In this document: piece by piece, positions 8,189 through 17,566 of the stretch | Position numbering within the stretch: position 1 is the stretch's first letter | Layout: each line of letters begins with the position of its first letter | Assembly: GCF_000008765.1 (NCBI RefSeq) | Contig: NC_003030.1 | Coordinates: 2,762,001-2,826,000, forward strand | From: Clostridium acetobutylicum ATCC 824 | Lineage (GTDB): Bacteria; Bacillota; Clostridia; Clostridiales; Clostridiaceae | Direction: 5' to 3' | Length of the DNA: 64,000 nucleotides | Position numbers and translations under genes: made by a program | The notes under the pieces: generated by a model | What the model was told of the DNA's origin: nothing | Seen by the model: the letters and a program-made list of their open reading frames with translations, nothing else | Databases searched by the model: none

Positions 8189-10279
8189 CTATACATTAAA
8201 TAATAAATCTGAGTAAGTTGGGAAAGGCCATGCCTTCTTATCAACTAATACTTCAAGAGCATCTGCGGCTTCTCTTAAAGCTGACATTTTTTCAAAAACA
8301 TCAAATTTATAAGCATATGCTTGATCATAAGCATCAGTAATAGCTGAAGCTTTTTCTGTTGATGCTTTTAGTTCTTTAAGATCAAAATTAAGCTTTCCTG
8401 TAAGCGATGAAATTTTATTAATAAGATCACTTTCAGTAGAAACATCTGCAGTTGGAACCGCTGCTTTTATAGCATTTAGAGAATTTGCTAATTCAGCTGT
8501 ATATTTTATAACTGCTGGAATAATCTTTTTTGAAGCCATATCTATCATTGTTAAAGCTTCTATATTTATTGCTTTTGAATAATTTTCAAGAGCAACTTCA
8601 TAACGTGATTCTAATTCCTTCTTAGTTAAAACTCCAAATTTCTCAAATATAGCAACGTTTTTGTCTGCTATTAATGCTTTTGTTGCTTCTACAGTTGTTT
8701 TTATATTTGGAAGTCCTCTTTTTTCAGCCTCTTTAACCCACTCATCTGAATATCCATTTCCATTGAATACAACCTTTTTATGATCTTTAACTGTTTCTGT
8801 TAAAATTGCTTCAATCTCTGCATCTACATTACTAGCTTTTTCCAGTCTATCTGCTATTTCAGATAAAACCTCTGCTACTATTACGTTTAATACAGTATTA
8901 GGTTCTGCTACAGATTTTGAAGAAGGAGGCATTCTAAATTCAAATTTATTTCCTGTAAATGCAAATGGTGATGTTCTGTTTCTATCAGTTGCATCCTTCT
9001 CTACAGCAGGTACTGTAGAAATAGCTAAATCTAATTTTGAATTTCCTTTAGTACTTGTAGCTTTTCCTTTCTCTAACTGTTCAAGGATATCCTCAAGCTG
9101 ATCTCCAACAAATACTGATATTATAGCTGGTGGTGCTTCGTTTGCACCTAAACGATGATCGTTTCCTGCATTAGAAGCAGAAAATCTAAGTAAATCAGCA
9201 TATTTATCAACAGCCTTTATAGTTGCTGTAAAGAACAATAAGAATTGTTTATTATCATGAGGCATATCAGTTGGCTCAAGAAGATTAAGTCCGTCATCTG
9301 TACCCATTGACCAGTTGTTATGCTTTCCTGAACCATTTATTCCTGCAAATGGCTTTTCATGAAGTAAACATACAAGTCCATGTTTTAAAGCAATTTTCTT
9401 CAAGATTTCCATTACAAGCTGATTATTATCTGTTGCTAAATTTCCACTTGTATATATAGTGGCAATCTCGTGTTGTGCTGGTGCAACCTCATTATGCTTT
9501 GTTTTAGCCGTTATTCCAAGAGCCCATAATTCTTTATCAACATCTTTCATAAACGCTGAAACTCTTTCTTTAAGAACACCAAAATAATGATCATCTAGTT
9601 CTTGACCCTTTGGAGATGGTGCTCCAAATAATGTTCTTCCAGTAAATATAAGGTCTTCTCTTTCGTCATAAGATTTTTTATCAACTATAAAATATTCTTG
9701 TTCAGGTCCTACATTAGGGAAAACTTTTTGGGAAGTAGTATTACCAAGACATCTTAAAACACGTATTGCTTGTCTTGATAAAGCATCAACAGAACGAAGA
9801 AGAGGTCCTTTTGTATCTAGTATTTCTCCTGTATATGAACAAAATACTGTTGGAATACAAAGAGTTCCATCCTTTATGAAGGCTGGTGAAGTACAGTCCC
9901 ATATAGTATATCCTCTAGCTGCACAAGTAGCTCTAAGTCCTCCTGAAGGGAATGAAGATGCATCAGGCTCTCCTTTGATTAACTCTTTACCAGAAAACTT
10001 AAGGATTACTTTTCCTGAACCTTCTGGATCTATAAATGCATCGTGTTTTTCTGCAGTTAAACCAGTTAACGGTTGAAACCAATGAGTAAAGTGTGTAGCT
10101 CCTTTTTCTATTGCCCACTCCTTCATTACTTTTGCTATCTCATCAGCAACAGTAACATCAAGTGACTCACCTTTATCTATAGTCTTTTTTAAAGCTTTAT
10201 AAGTTGGCTTAGTAAGACGTTCTTTCATAACAGCATCATTAAATACATTTTCACCAAACATCTTGTCTATTCTTTCCAT
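8189..10279 (-). CDS. glnN: Glutamine synthetase, type III
   Basis: 696 residues, the size of GSIII (GlnN), far longer than type I. Visible family motifs include GRTLFGAPSPKGQELDDHYF, the NEVAPAQHEIA glutamate-binding region, NGSGKHNNWSMGTDDG (about 317-332) and RLGANEAPPAIISVF. It makes glutamine from glutamate, ammonia and ATP in the cytosol. ATG 10279 has GGGG 7 nt upstream. It is monocistronic: a strong terminator follows and a 476-bp gene-free region precedes it. I see no T-box or glutamine riboswitch in that leader. Confidence 0.95.
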   Translation of the reverse strand: MERIDKMFGENVFNDAVMKERLTKPTYKALKKTIDKGESLDVTVADEIAKVMKEWAIEKGATHFTHWFQPLTGLTAEKHDAFIDPEGSGKVILKFSGKELIKGEPDASSFPSGGLRATCAARGYTIWDCTSPAFIKDGTLCIPTVFCSYTGEILDTKGPLLRSVDALSRQAIRVLRCLGNTTSQKVFPNVGPEQEYFIVDKKSYDEREDLIFTGRTLFGAPSPKGQELDDHYFGVLKERVSAFMKDVDKELWALGITAKTKHNEVAPAQHEIATIYTSGNLATDNNQLVMEILKKIALKHGLVCLLHEKPFAGINGSGKHNNWSMGTDDGLNLLEPTDMPHDNKQFLLFFTATIKAVDKYADLLRFSASNAGNDHRLGANEAPPAIISVFVGDQLEDILEQLEKGKATSTKGNSKLDLAISTVPAVEKDATDRNRTSPFAFTGNKFEFRMPPSSKSVAEPNTVLNVIVAEVLSEIADRLEKASNVDAEIEAILTETVKDHKKVVFNGNGYSDEWVKEAEKRGLPNIKTTVEATKALIADKNVAIFEKFGVLTKKELESRYEVALENYSKAINIEALTMIDMASKKIIPAVIKYTAELANSLNAIKAAVPTADVSTESDLINKISSLTGKLNFDLKELKASTEKASAITDAYDQAYAYKFDVFEKMSALREAADALEVLVDKKAWPFPTYSDLLFNV

Positions 10280-10689
10280 TTTTAATCCCCTTTCAAATCT
10301 TATGTAATATGTAATTCGTATTTACCTAACAATAATATTATAATAATGCAATTATCAAAAATATGCAACATAAAATAGAACTTTTTTAATTTTTATTGTA
10401 TATCTTTTATTATTTATTTTAAGAAAACGTTTACTATTTTTTTACCCTAAATATTTTTTTACTGTTTGTAAATTTTTTCATATTAAACTATTAATTTTAG
10501 CAGCCTTATTTTTTTAAATTAAAAATCAATCTAATGTTTTTTTGATAATTTCAATGTCGAATTTTCAAAATATTTTTTTGAAAATTTCGAATTTTATCTA
10601 TATATGTCTCAATCACTTTAACAAAGGCTTATTGGCATTATATGTATACAATCCTTTTTAGGTGCCATCATATTTATTCAAAATAATTA
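10280..10689. other. Gene-free glnN upstream region with a cre-like site
   Basis: No ORF or RNA gene is recognisable. AGAAAACGTTTACT (10422-10435) resembles a CcpA cre box. An imperfect inverted repeat (CGAATTTTCAAAA.../TTTTGAAAATTTCG) occupies about 10557-10590. Either could regulate glnN. Both are weak calls in very AT-rich DNA. Confidence 0.3.
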
Positions 10690-10729
10690 TAAAAAAAGAT
10701 GACTTCTGATTAACACAGAAATCATCTTT
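10690..10729 (-). terminator. Terminator after the PspC-like gene
   Basis: AAAGATGA-TTCTG/CAGAA-TCATCTTT hairpin with a run of seven T on the minus strand. Confidence 0.85.
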
Positions 10730-10755
10730 CTTACTATAAAGAGTTTTTATTGTTA

Positions 10756-10947
10756 TTAATAATTAGGATCATTTGGCATAACAATTGCACATACTATATA
10801 TGCTAATATACCCGTGCCAAATACAAATAAAAGTACTATCCATAGAAGTCTAATTATAGTAGGGTCTATATTTAAATACTCTCCTATACCTCCGCATACA
10901 CCACAAATTTTCTTATTTCTACTAGACAAGTAGAGTTTTCTGTCCAT
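10756..10947 (-). CDS. PspC domain protein
   Basis: 63 residues, a complete minimal PspC domain: KKICGVCGGIGEYLNIDPT (about 12-30) followed by one or two membrane segments (LLWIVLLFVFGTGILAYIV). ATG 10947 has GGAGG 9 nt upstream. PspC proteins sit in the cytoplasmic membrane and in proteobacteria sense envelope stress. No other psp gene is near, so its role here is unknown. It has its own terminator. Confidence 0.9.
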   Translation of the reverse strand: MDRKLYLSSRNKKICGVCGGIGEYLNIDPTIIRLLWIVLLFVFGTGILAYIVCAIVMPNDPNY

Positions 10948-11030
10948 AATTTAATACCTCCGCCAAGTGCTATCATAAAGCCTTTTATTTTGTAGCACAA
11001 TTTAATCATAAAGTTTTCTAGAAATCACTT

Positions 11031-14000
11031 CTAATCTAATTTAACTAATAATTGTCCTGATTGTACTTGGTCCCCCTCTTTAACAAATATACCTCCTACA
11101 GTTCCATCTTCACTTACTGATACATTTGTCTCCATTTTCATTGCCTCTATTACCATAAGGCTGTCACCTTTTTTTACTTTATCTCCAGGTTTAACAAATA
11201 CCTTAACTACATTTCCTGGTATACTTGCTCCTATCTCCTTTTTATTGGAGCTATCTGCTATAACTATCTCTTCAACTATTTCAGACTTAGTACTGCTAAC
11301 CTTATCTTTGATTTTAATCTCTCGTCTATTACCATTAACCTCAAATACAAGAGTTCTATTTCCTTGTTTATCTAATTTACCTATGTGCAAAAGCTGCACT
11401 ACTAAAGTTTTTCCCTCTGCTATCTCAAGTTCAGATATTTCACCTTCAGCTAATCCATGGAAAAATACATCACTACCCATTCTACTTAAATCACCATACT
11501 CATTTTTATATTTTAAGTATTCTTCAAAAACATCAGGGTACAATGCATAACTTATTACATCTTTATCTGTCGGTTCAATTTTATTTTCTTTTTTAAGACG
11601 AACTCTTATCTTATCAAAATCTTCATCTGGTAAAAGCTCTCCAGGTCTGCAGGTAATAGCTTCTTCATCCTTAAGAACAATTTTTTGAAGTTCTTTTGGA
11701 AATCCACCCTTAGGCTGCCCCATCATACCCTTAAAATATGATACTACAGAGTCTGGGAAAGGCATATCTTTAGCTTTTTCAAGAATATTCTCTGACGTCA
11801 ACTCATTTTGAACCATAAATATAGCTAAATCTCCCACCATTTTTGAAGATGGAGTAACCTTTACTATATCGCCTAACATTATATTTACTTCTCTATACAT
11901 CTCTTTTACTTGCTCAAATCTATGGCCTAAACCAAAGCTTTCAACTTGAGGTTTTAAATTTGAATATTGTCCTCCTGGTATCTCGTACTTATATATTTCA
12001 GCCGAAACCGCTTTTAATCCAGACTCAAATTTACTATATACAGGTCTTACTGTACTCCAATAGTCAGATATCTTCTGTAAATCTCCTATATCCATCTTAG
12101 TGTCTCTGTCAGTGTTTTTAAGAGCTGCTACTACTGAATTAAGAGCTGGTTGACTTGTAAGTCCTGACATACTATTGAAAGCAGTATCTGCTATATCAAC
12201 ACCTGCATGAGCCGCCATTAACACCGTAGCAACACCATTTCCTGTTGTATCATGCGTATGAAGATGTATAGGAATAGATATTTCGTTTTTAAGTGCTCTT
12301 ATAAGTTTAAGGGCAGCATATGGCTTAAGAAGCGCTGACATATCCTTTATTCCTAAGATGTGTGCTCCTGATTTCTCTATTTCCTTAGCTAAATTAACAT
12401 AATAATTTAAAGTGTATTTATCTCTATTTGTATCAAGTATATCACCTGTATAACACATACAAGCTTCTGCTACTTTACCTTGATTTAATACTTCATCTAT
12501 GGCAACTTCCATTCCCTTTACCCAATTCAATGAATCAAATATTCTAAATACATCTATTCCTGATTTGCTAGATTGTTTTATAAACTCTCTTATAACATTA
12601 TCAGGATAGTTTTTATATCCTACTGCATTAGCTCCTCTTAAAAGCATCTGGAACAATACGTTAGGAACTCTTTTTCTAAGTCTCTCTAATCTTTCCCATG
12701 GAGATTCCTTTAAAAATCTATAAGCGGTATCAAATGTTGCTCCTCCCCACATTTCCATTGAAAATAAATCCTTTGCAAGGACAGATTCTGCCTTTGCTAT
12801 TTTTACCATATCAACGGTTCTAAGCCTAGTTGCCATTAATGATTGATGGGCATCTCTCATAGTTGTATCAGTAAGTAGAAGTTTATCTTGATCCTTTATC
12901 CATTCAACAAGACCTTTGGGACCTTTTTCATCAAGTATCTGCTTTGTTCCTCTTAATGGTTCCTTTATCTCGTATTTAGGAACAGATGGAACATCAACTT
13001 CAATTTTATGTCCATGAGTTTCATTTACAACTTTTTCTCCTATAAACTTAAGAACTCTTAATTCAGTATCTATTCTAGGCGTAATTTCAAAAAGTTCTGG
13101 ATTATTAGCTATAAAGTTTGTATCACATAAACCTTTTCTAAATGTTTCATGATTCAATACATTTATAAGAAAATCTATGTTTGTTTTAACCCCTGATATG
13201 TAGGTTTCTTTTATAGCACGTATAGCTTTTCTTATTGCATCCTCAAAAGTCCTAGACCAAGAAGTAGATTTAACAAGTAAACTATCATAATAAGGGCTTA
13301 TTACCGCACCAGTAAATCCATTTCCACCATCAAGTCTTATACCAAAACCGGAACCAGTTCTATAGACATCTATTTTTCCAGTGTCTGGAGCAAAACTATT
13401 AGACGGATCTTCTGTTGTTATTCTACACTGTATAGCATAGCCATTTACGTGTATATCTTCTTGACTATTTATTCCGACTTCAGGTGAGTTAAGTTTATAA
13501 CCTTCTGCTATTAAAATTTGACTTTGTACTATATCTATTCCAGTAACCATTTCAGTTATTGTGTGTTCTACCTGTACTCTAGGATTCATTTCTATAAAGT
13601 AATGATTTCCATGTTTATCTAGTAAGAACTCTAATGTTCCCGCACTTCTATAACCTATTGATCGTGCGATTTTAAGTGCATCTTCACAAATTTCAAGTCT
13701 CTTTTCTTCAGACATTGAAACCGCTGGAGTTAGTTCTATTACCTTCTGATGTCTCCTTTGAACAGAGCAATCTCTTTCATATAAATGAACAATATTACCA
13801 TACTTATCTCCAAGCACCTGAACTTCAATATGTTTTGGTCCTTCAAGATACTTTTCTATAAATATGTCTTCTATTCCAAAAGCCTTTTTGGCTTCACTTT
13901 TTGCACTTCTACAAGCAGCAATTAAATCTTCTTCTTTTTCAACTATTCTCATACCTCTTCCGCCGCCGCCTGCTGCTGCTTTAACCATAACAGGATATCC

Positions 14001-14465
14001 GCATGTTCTTGCGAATTCAATAGCCTGCTGTTCTGTCTCTATTGGTTTTTCAACTCCAGGTATCGTCTTTACACCTGCTGCTTTAGCTGCTAGCTTTGAG
14101 TTAATTTTATCACCAAGCTTATCCATCATATCCCCAGTTGGACCTATAAATTCTATTCCAGCCTCAGTACATCTTCTAGAGAACTCTGAGTTTTCTGATA
14201 AAAATCCATATCCAGGATGTATAGCGTCTACCCCTTTTTTTAACGCTAAATTAATTATTTCATCAATATTTAAGTATGCATCTACTGGACCTTTGTTTTG
14301 TCCTATAAGATAAGATTCATCTGCCTTAGTTCTAAACAGAGCAAGTTTGTCTTCTTCTGAGTATATAGCCACAGTTCTTATACCTAGTTCGTGACAAGCT
14401 CTAAAAATTCTTATTGCTATTTCTCCTCTATTTGCCACTAATACTCTTTTAAACTTTTTAACCAC
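11031..14465 (-). CDS. pyc: Pyruvate carboxylase
   Basis: 1144 residues, the full single-chain length. Order: biotin carboxylase (about 1-460) with the ATP-grasp loop AAAGGGGRGMR and MNPRVQVEHT; carboxyltransferase (about 530-800) with LLTDTTMRDAHQS and the metal site HLHTHDTTGNG; PC tetramerisation region; C-terminal biotinyl domain with the modified lysine in EAMKMET. It carboxylates pyruvate to oxaloacetate, filling the incomplete TCA pathway. Start is GTG 14465 with GGGGG 8 nt upstream. It is divergent from the ftsX-like gene. Confidence 0.97.
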   Translation of the reverse strand: MVKKFKRVLVANRGEIAIRIFRACHELGIRTVAIYSEEDKLALFRTKADESYLIGQNKGPVDAYLNIDEIINLALKKGVDAIHPGYGFLSENSEFSRRCTEAGIEFIGPTGDMMDKLGDKINSKLAAKAAGVKTIPGVEKPIETEQQAIEFARTCGYPVMVKAAAGGGGRGMRIVEKEEDLIAACRSAKSEAKKAFGIEDIFIEKYLEGPKHIEVQVLGDKYGNIVHLYERDCSVQRRHQKVIELTPAVSMSEEKRLEICEDALKIARSIGYRSAGTLEFLLDKHGNHYFIEMNPRVQVEHTITEMVTGIDIVQSQILIAEGYKLNSPEVGINSQEDIHVNGYAIQCRITTEDPSNSFAPDTGKIDVYRTGSGFGIRLDGGNGFTGAVISPYYDSLLVKSTSWSRTFEDAIRKAIRAIKETYISGVKTNIDFLINVLNHETFRKGLCDTNFIANNPELFEITPRIDTELRVLKFIGEKVVNETHGHKIEVDVPSVPKYEIKEPLRGTKQILDEKGPKGLVEWIKDQDKLLLTDTTMRDAHQSLMATRLRTVDMVKIAKAESVLAKDLFSMEMWGGATFDTAYRFLKESPWERLERLRKRVPNVLFQMLLRGANAVGYKNYPDNVIREFIKQSSKSGIDVFRIFDSLNWVKGMEVAIDEVLNQGKVAEACMCYTGDILDTNRDKYTLNYYVNLAKEIEKSGAHILGIKDMSALLKPYAALKLIRALKNEISIPIHLHTHDTTGNGVATVLMAAHAGVDIADTAFNSMSGLTSQPALNSVVAALKNTDRDTKMDIGDLQKISDYWSTVRPVYSKFESGLKAVSAEIYKYEIPGGQYSNLKPQVESFGLGHRFEQVKEMYREVNIMLGDIVKVTPSSKMVGDLAIFMVQNELTSENILEKAKDMPFPDSVVSYFKGMMGQPKGGFPKELQKIVLKDEEAITCRPGELLPDEDFDKIRVRLKKENKIEPTDKDVISYALYPDVFEEYLKYKNEYGDLSRMGSDVFFHGLAEGEISELEIAEGKTLVVQLLHIGKLDKQGNRTLVFEVNGNRREIKIKDKVSSTKSEIVEEIVIADSSNKKEIGASIPGNVVKVFVKPGDKVKKGDSLMVIEAMKMETNVSVSEDGTVGGIFVKEGDQVQSGQLLVKLD

Positions 14466-14727
14466 TTTTTTGCCCCCTTGATAAAAATAAATTTGTATAT
14501 GATTAATTATATATAAGCGTTAAAATTATTTCAAATAAATTTTAAATTTAATAACCTATTATTTTTAATAATAAAACTTAAAAGAGAGAACTTTAATATG
14601 AATATAGTCTCCCGATGTTATAAAATTTTTAATAAATGCTTTTTGTTGTATAATTTATAAATAAAATCAAATATATTTGATAAGTTAAAAATGTACTATT
14701 CTCTAGAAAAAGGAGGCAGCAATACCT

Positions 14728-15609
14728 ATGATAATTAACACCTTGAAATTATTTTTTAAAGATGCATTAAAAAATAGTATTAGAAATATCTCTATTACTA
14801 TTGCTTCTATAACTACGGTTTTATGCAGCATATTTATTTTAGAAATATTTTTTCTTTTGCTATGTAATATTAAACTAGGAATTTCCGGAGCTGCCCCTAA
14901 CCGAGAAATACAGGTGTTTCTAAATAACAATATAAAAGTCGCAGATAGGCAAAGAATACATAATAAAATAATGGCATTAGATGGTATCGTTAATATTGAT
15001 TTTGAGAGCAAACAGAAAATCTCATACTATTTAAAAAAGCACTTAGGTAACAGATACAAAAATATATTATTAAATTCTCTACCCGAATCATATACGGTTA
15101 GAGTTAATAGTGAAGAAAACATTCCGATTATAATTGCTAAGATTAGTTGTTTAAAAGGAATATCAGAGGTTGATAAAAATGCTTCTATCGAAAAAGAACT
15201 TACGGCTATTATTAGAGTAGCTCAATTGATTGGAATTCCTCTTTTTATTATATTCTCAGTAATATCAATTTTTTTGATTAAAAACACAATATTACTTACT
15301 ATATATTCAAGACGTGAAGAAATTAGTGTAATGAAGTACCTTGGTGCAACAGATTGGTTTATTAGATGGCCCTTCATTTTTCAAGGAATGATAATTTGTT
15401 TTTCAGGCACTATGATATCATTAATAATAATTTTTTTATTGTACAGTTTTATATATAAAAATATCGCTTCTTATTCAATAGAAGTATTCTTAACTTTAAT
15501 ACCCCCATCTTTTATACTTACAACCATGTCATGGTTTTTTTTGCTTACTGGAACAATTATAGGAGCTCTAATAAGTGGCTTTACTATAAAAAAGTTCTTA
15601 AATATATAA
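14728..15609 (+). CDS. ftsX: FtsX-like ABC transporter permease (orphan)
   Basis: 293 residues with FtsX topology: one N-terminal membrane segment (about 23-45), an extracellular domain (about 55-150), then three membrane segments. The signature REEISVMKYLGATDWFIRWP (about 194-213) is typical of FtsX. FtsX normally pairs with the ATPase FtsE to control peptidoglycan hydrolases during division or sporulation. No ftsE lies beside it, so it may be a paralogue using another ATPase. ATG 14728 is preceded by AAAGGAGG at a rather long 11-nt spacing. The downstream secreted NlpC/P60 protein could be functionally related. Confidence 0.88.
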   Translation: MIINTLKLFFKDALKNSIRNISITIASITTVLCSIFILEIFFLLLCNIKLGISGAAPNREIQVFLNNNIKVADRQRIHNKIMALDGIVNIDFESKQKISYYLKKHLGNRYKNILLNSLPESYTVRVNSEENIPIIIAKISCLKGISEVDKNASIEKELTAIIRVAQLIGIPLFIIFSVISIFLIKNTILLTIYSRREEISVMKYLGATDWFIRWPFIFQGMIICFSGTMISLIIIFLLYSFIYKNIASYSIEVFLTLIPPSFILTTMSWFFLLTGTIIGALISGFTIKKFLNI

Positions 15610-15629
15610 AAAGCATATTTCTTTAAGTG

Positions 15630-15679
15630 CAAAAAATAATATAAGCCCAAACGTTCTATTTTGAGTTGAAGCTTATATT
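15630..15679. terminator. Hairpin between ftsX-like gene and small minus-strand ORF
   Basis: AATATAAGC/GCTTATATT stem; the minus-strand side is followed by ATTTTTTG, the plus side by a short T-run, so it may serve both convergent genes. Confidence 0.5.
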
Positions 15680-15683
15680 TAAC

Positions 15684-15881
15684 CTAAAGTAAACTTTTTA
15701 TTTTGTAAGCAAAATTTTCAACATTATATGCTCCTCCTCCCCAATAATATTGTGATGTAAACTTGCCATAGCTTTTAAATTCAACTATATCTTTTTCATT
15801 TGCCTCCTCATTTTTACCTCCTTGTATTAGTAAATGTATTTTAATTGTACCAATTATGTATTCATATGTAAAACAAACCAT
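15684..15881 (-). CDS. Small ORF of uncertain start, unknown function
   Basis: Up to 65 residues ending VEFKSYGKFTSQYYWGGGAY, then NVENFAYKIKSLL. I do not recognise it. A perfect ribosome binding site (AAGGAGGT) at about 15820-15827 serves an ATG in another frame that encodes only eight residues (MRRQMKKI) before a TAG. The longer frame then continues, so either the start is unusual or a frameshift separates start from body. The C-terminal half looks like protein rather than random translation. Possibly a small peptide gene or a remnant. Confidence 0.3.
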   Translation of the reverse strand: MVCFTYEYIIGTIKIHLLIQGGKNEEANEKDIVEFKSYGKFTSQYYWGGGAYNVENFAYKIKSLL

Positions 15882-15966
15882 TAATTAAAAAAGCATTATA
15901 CTACATTATTAAATAGATTTTAGTATCTTTCATACTATTACTATATATCTTACCATTTTTCGTCGC

Positions 15967-15994
15967 TTGACACTTACATATATTGGTATATAAT
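15967..15994 (+). promoter_or_regulatory. Promoter of the NlpC/P60 gene
   Basis: TTGACA (15967-15972) and TATAAT (15989-15994) with a 16-nt spacer. Confidence 0.75.
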
Positions 15995-16028
15995 GTAAAT
16001 ATATCATATATTGAAAGGAAGGTAAAAA

Positions 16029-16796
16029 ATGAAAAACACAAAAAAAATTATTAGTTTATTATTTTTTTTAGTAGCTTTTGTAATTATCACACCGTCTATA
16101 AGTTCTAAGGCTGATAATTTGATTCCTAGAACAAACTTAGAAATTTCTAATGGACAAGTATTCAACGAATCCCAAATAAGATTAAGAGGCTGGGGATTAA
16201 ATGCTTCTGGTATAAAGGCAATCGATATATATGTTGATGGTACCTGGAAAAAAACTTTAGTTAAAGGTGACGGCTTTGGATTATCAAGACCTGATGTTAA
16301 ACAAGCATTTCCTGAGTATCCTGATGCCGATTATTCTGGATATGATTATTATATGTACCTACCTGACGGTAATCATACCTTAAGAGTTTGGGCTATAGGA
16401 AATGATAATTCTAAAGTTTACTCTGAAGCTAATATTACTGTTGACACCTCTAACTCAAAAGGAACACAGCTAGTAAACTATGCAAGAAAATTTATAGGTG
16501 TACCTTATGTATGGGGTGGTGATACTCCTAATGGCTTTGATTGCTCAGGCTTAGTTATGTATTGTTATGCACACTTTGGAGTAAATCTCCCACATTATAC
16601 AGGAGATCAAGTTAAATATGGAACTGTTGTTACAGATTTGCAACCGGGAGATTTATTATTCTTTGGTTCTACATCTGATCCTTACCATGTAGCTATTTAT
16701 TCTGGTAATGGTTATATGATAGAAGCTCCAAAAACTGGTGAAAATGTTCATGAAACACCTGTTAGGTCATATTCTATAGCAAAGAGAATATTTTAA
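16029..16796 (+). CDS. Secreted NlpC/P60 peptidoglycan hydrolase
   Basis: 255 residues. A signal peptide (KKIISLLFFLVAFVIITPSI, cleavage near SKA-DN at about 28) leads to an Ig-like domain (about 32-140; IDIYVDGTWKKTLVKG, DGNHTLRVWAIG) and a C-terminal NlpC/P60 domain (about 145-255). Catalytic Cys172 lies in FDCSG and His220 in YHVAIY. Such enzymes cut peptide bonds in the cell-wall stem peptide. The Ig-like part probably targets it to the surface or wall. AAGGAAGG precedes the ATG; it is monocistronic with its own promoter and terminator. Confidence 0.92.
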   Translation: MKNTKKIISLLFFLVAFVIITPSISSKADNLIPRTNLEISNGQVFNESQIRLRGWGLNASGIKAIDIYVDGTWKKTLVKGDGFGLSRPDVKQAFPEYPDADYSGYDYYMYLPDGNHTLRVWAIGNDNSKVYSEANITVDTSNSKGTQLVNYARKFIGVPYVWGGDTPNGFDCSGLVMYCYAHFGVNLPHYTGDQVKYGTVVTDLQPGDLLFFGSTSDPYHVAIYSGNGYMIEAPKTGENVHETPVRSYSIAKRIF

Positions 16797-16822
16797 TTTA
16801 AATTATGTAACATTGTAATAAA

Positions 16823-16870
16823 TAGCATGTCATAATGTTTTTAAAGCATCCTTTGACATGCTATTATTCT
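16823..16870 (+). terminator. Terminator after the NlpC/P60 gene
   Basis: AGCATGTCA/TGACATGCT stem with a 22-nt loop followed by ATTATTCTATT. Confidence 0.65.
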
Positions 16871-16971
16871 ATTAAAATTTTTATATTATTTTTAAAGATA
16901 TTTGTTACTTATATTTGAGTCTCCTTTGCAAACTAAAAAAGCTACATACAAATATCAGCATATTAAATCCA

Positions 16972-17003
16972 AATAAAAAAAGGCTGATATAAATATCAAC
17001 CTT
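16972..17003 (-). terminator. Terminator of the tRNA operon
   Basis: On the minus strand AAGGTTGATA/TATCAGCCTT forms a stem followed by seven T, 28 nt after the last tRNA gene. Confidence 0.85.
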
Positions 17004-17030
17004 ACGTAATGCCTTAATTCAGTTATATTC

Positions 17031-17107
17031 TGGTGCACCCAGAGGGAATCGAACCCCCGACCTTCAGATTCGAAGTCTGCGACTCTATCCAACTGAGCTA
17101 TGGGCAC
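17031..17107 (-). tRNA. tRNA-Arg(TCG), CCA encoded
   Basis: Cloverleaf with anticodon loop CTTCGAA, T-loop TTCGATT and encoded CCA; last gene of the array. Confidence 0.93.
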
Positions 17108-17126
17108 TAAAATACGTTCAAAAAAT

Positions 17127-17202
17127 TGGAGCGGGTAGAGGGAATCGAACCCTCGTAAACTAGCTTGGAAAGGCTAGCACTCTACCATTGAGTTACACCC
17201 GC
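17127..17202 (-). tRNA. tRNA-Gly(TCC) variant with 8-nt anticodon loop
   Basis: Identical to four other tRNA-Gly(TCC) genes here except for two single-base insertions. One makes the anticodon loop CTTTCCAA (8 nt, plus-strand 17165-17172). The other lengthens the variable loop from TTAC to TTTAC. Acceptor, D and T arms are intact and CCA is encoded. It may be a decaying copy, a frameshift-suppressor-like tRNA, or a homopolymer sequencing error. Confidence 0.75.
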
Positions 17203-17212
17203 TTATATATAT

Positions 17213-17288
17213 TGGTCGGGGTGACAGGGATTGAACCTGCGACCTCATGGTCCCAAACCACGCGCGCTCCCATCTGCGCCACACCCCG
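17213..17288 (-). tRNA. tRNA-Pro(TGG)
   Basis: Acceptor CGGGGTG/CACCCCG, anticodon loop TTTGGGA, CCA encoded. A second copy is the first gene of the array. Confidence 0.95.
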
Positions 17289-17306
17289 TTGCATTCAATT
17301 AAAAAA

Positions 17307-17382
17307 TGGTGCGTCATCAGGGATTCGAACCCTGGGCACCCTGATTAAGAGTCAGGTGCTCTACCAACTGAGCTAATAACGC
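17307..17382 (-). tRNA. tRNA-Lys(CTT)
   Basis: Anticodon loop CTCTTAA in stem CCTGA/TCAGG; CCA encoded. Confidence 0.95.
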
Positions 17383-17405
17383 ACATTAAGACTTTTAAAA
17401 ATATA

Positions 17406-17482
17406 TGGTGCGTTTTAAGGGATTCGAACCCCTGGCCCACGGCTTAGAAGGCCGTTGCTCTATCCAACTGAGCTAAAAACGC
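17406..17482 (-). tRNA. tRNA-Arg(TCT)
   Basis: Anticodon loop CTTCTAA in stem ACGGC/GCCGT; CCA encoded. Confidence 0.95.
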
Positions 17483-17487
17483 ACGCT

Positions 17488-17561
17488 TGGAGCGGGTAGA
17501 GGGAATCGAACCCTCGTAACTAGCTTGGAAGGCTAGCACTCTACCATTGAGTTACACCCGC
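17488..17561 (-). tRNA. tRNA-Gly(TCC)
   Basis: Anticodon loop CTTCCAA in stem CTAGC/GCTAG; CCA encoded; only 5 nt from the adjacent tRNA-Arg. Confidence 0.95.
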
Positions 17562-17566
17562 ATATT

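Noticed and set aside
10280-10755. T-box or glutamine riboswitch upstream of glnN
   Set aside because: No T-box GGTGG core and no recognisable glutamine aptamer can be found; only a weak cre-like site and an AT-rich inverted repeat.
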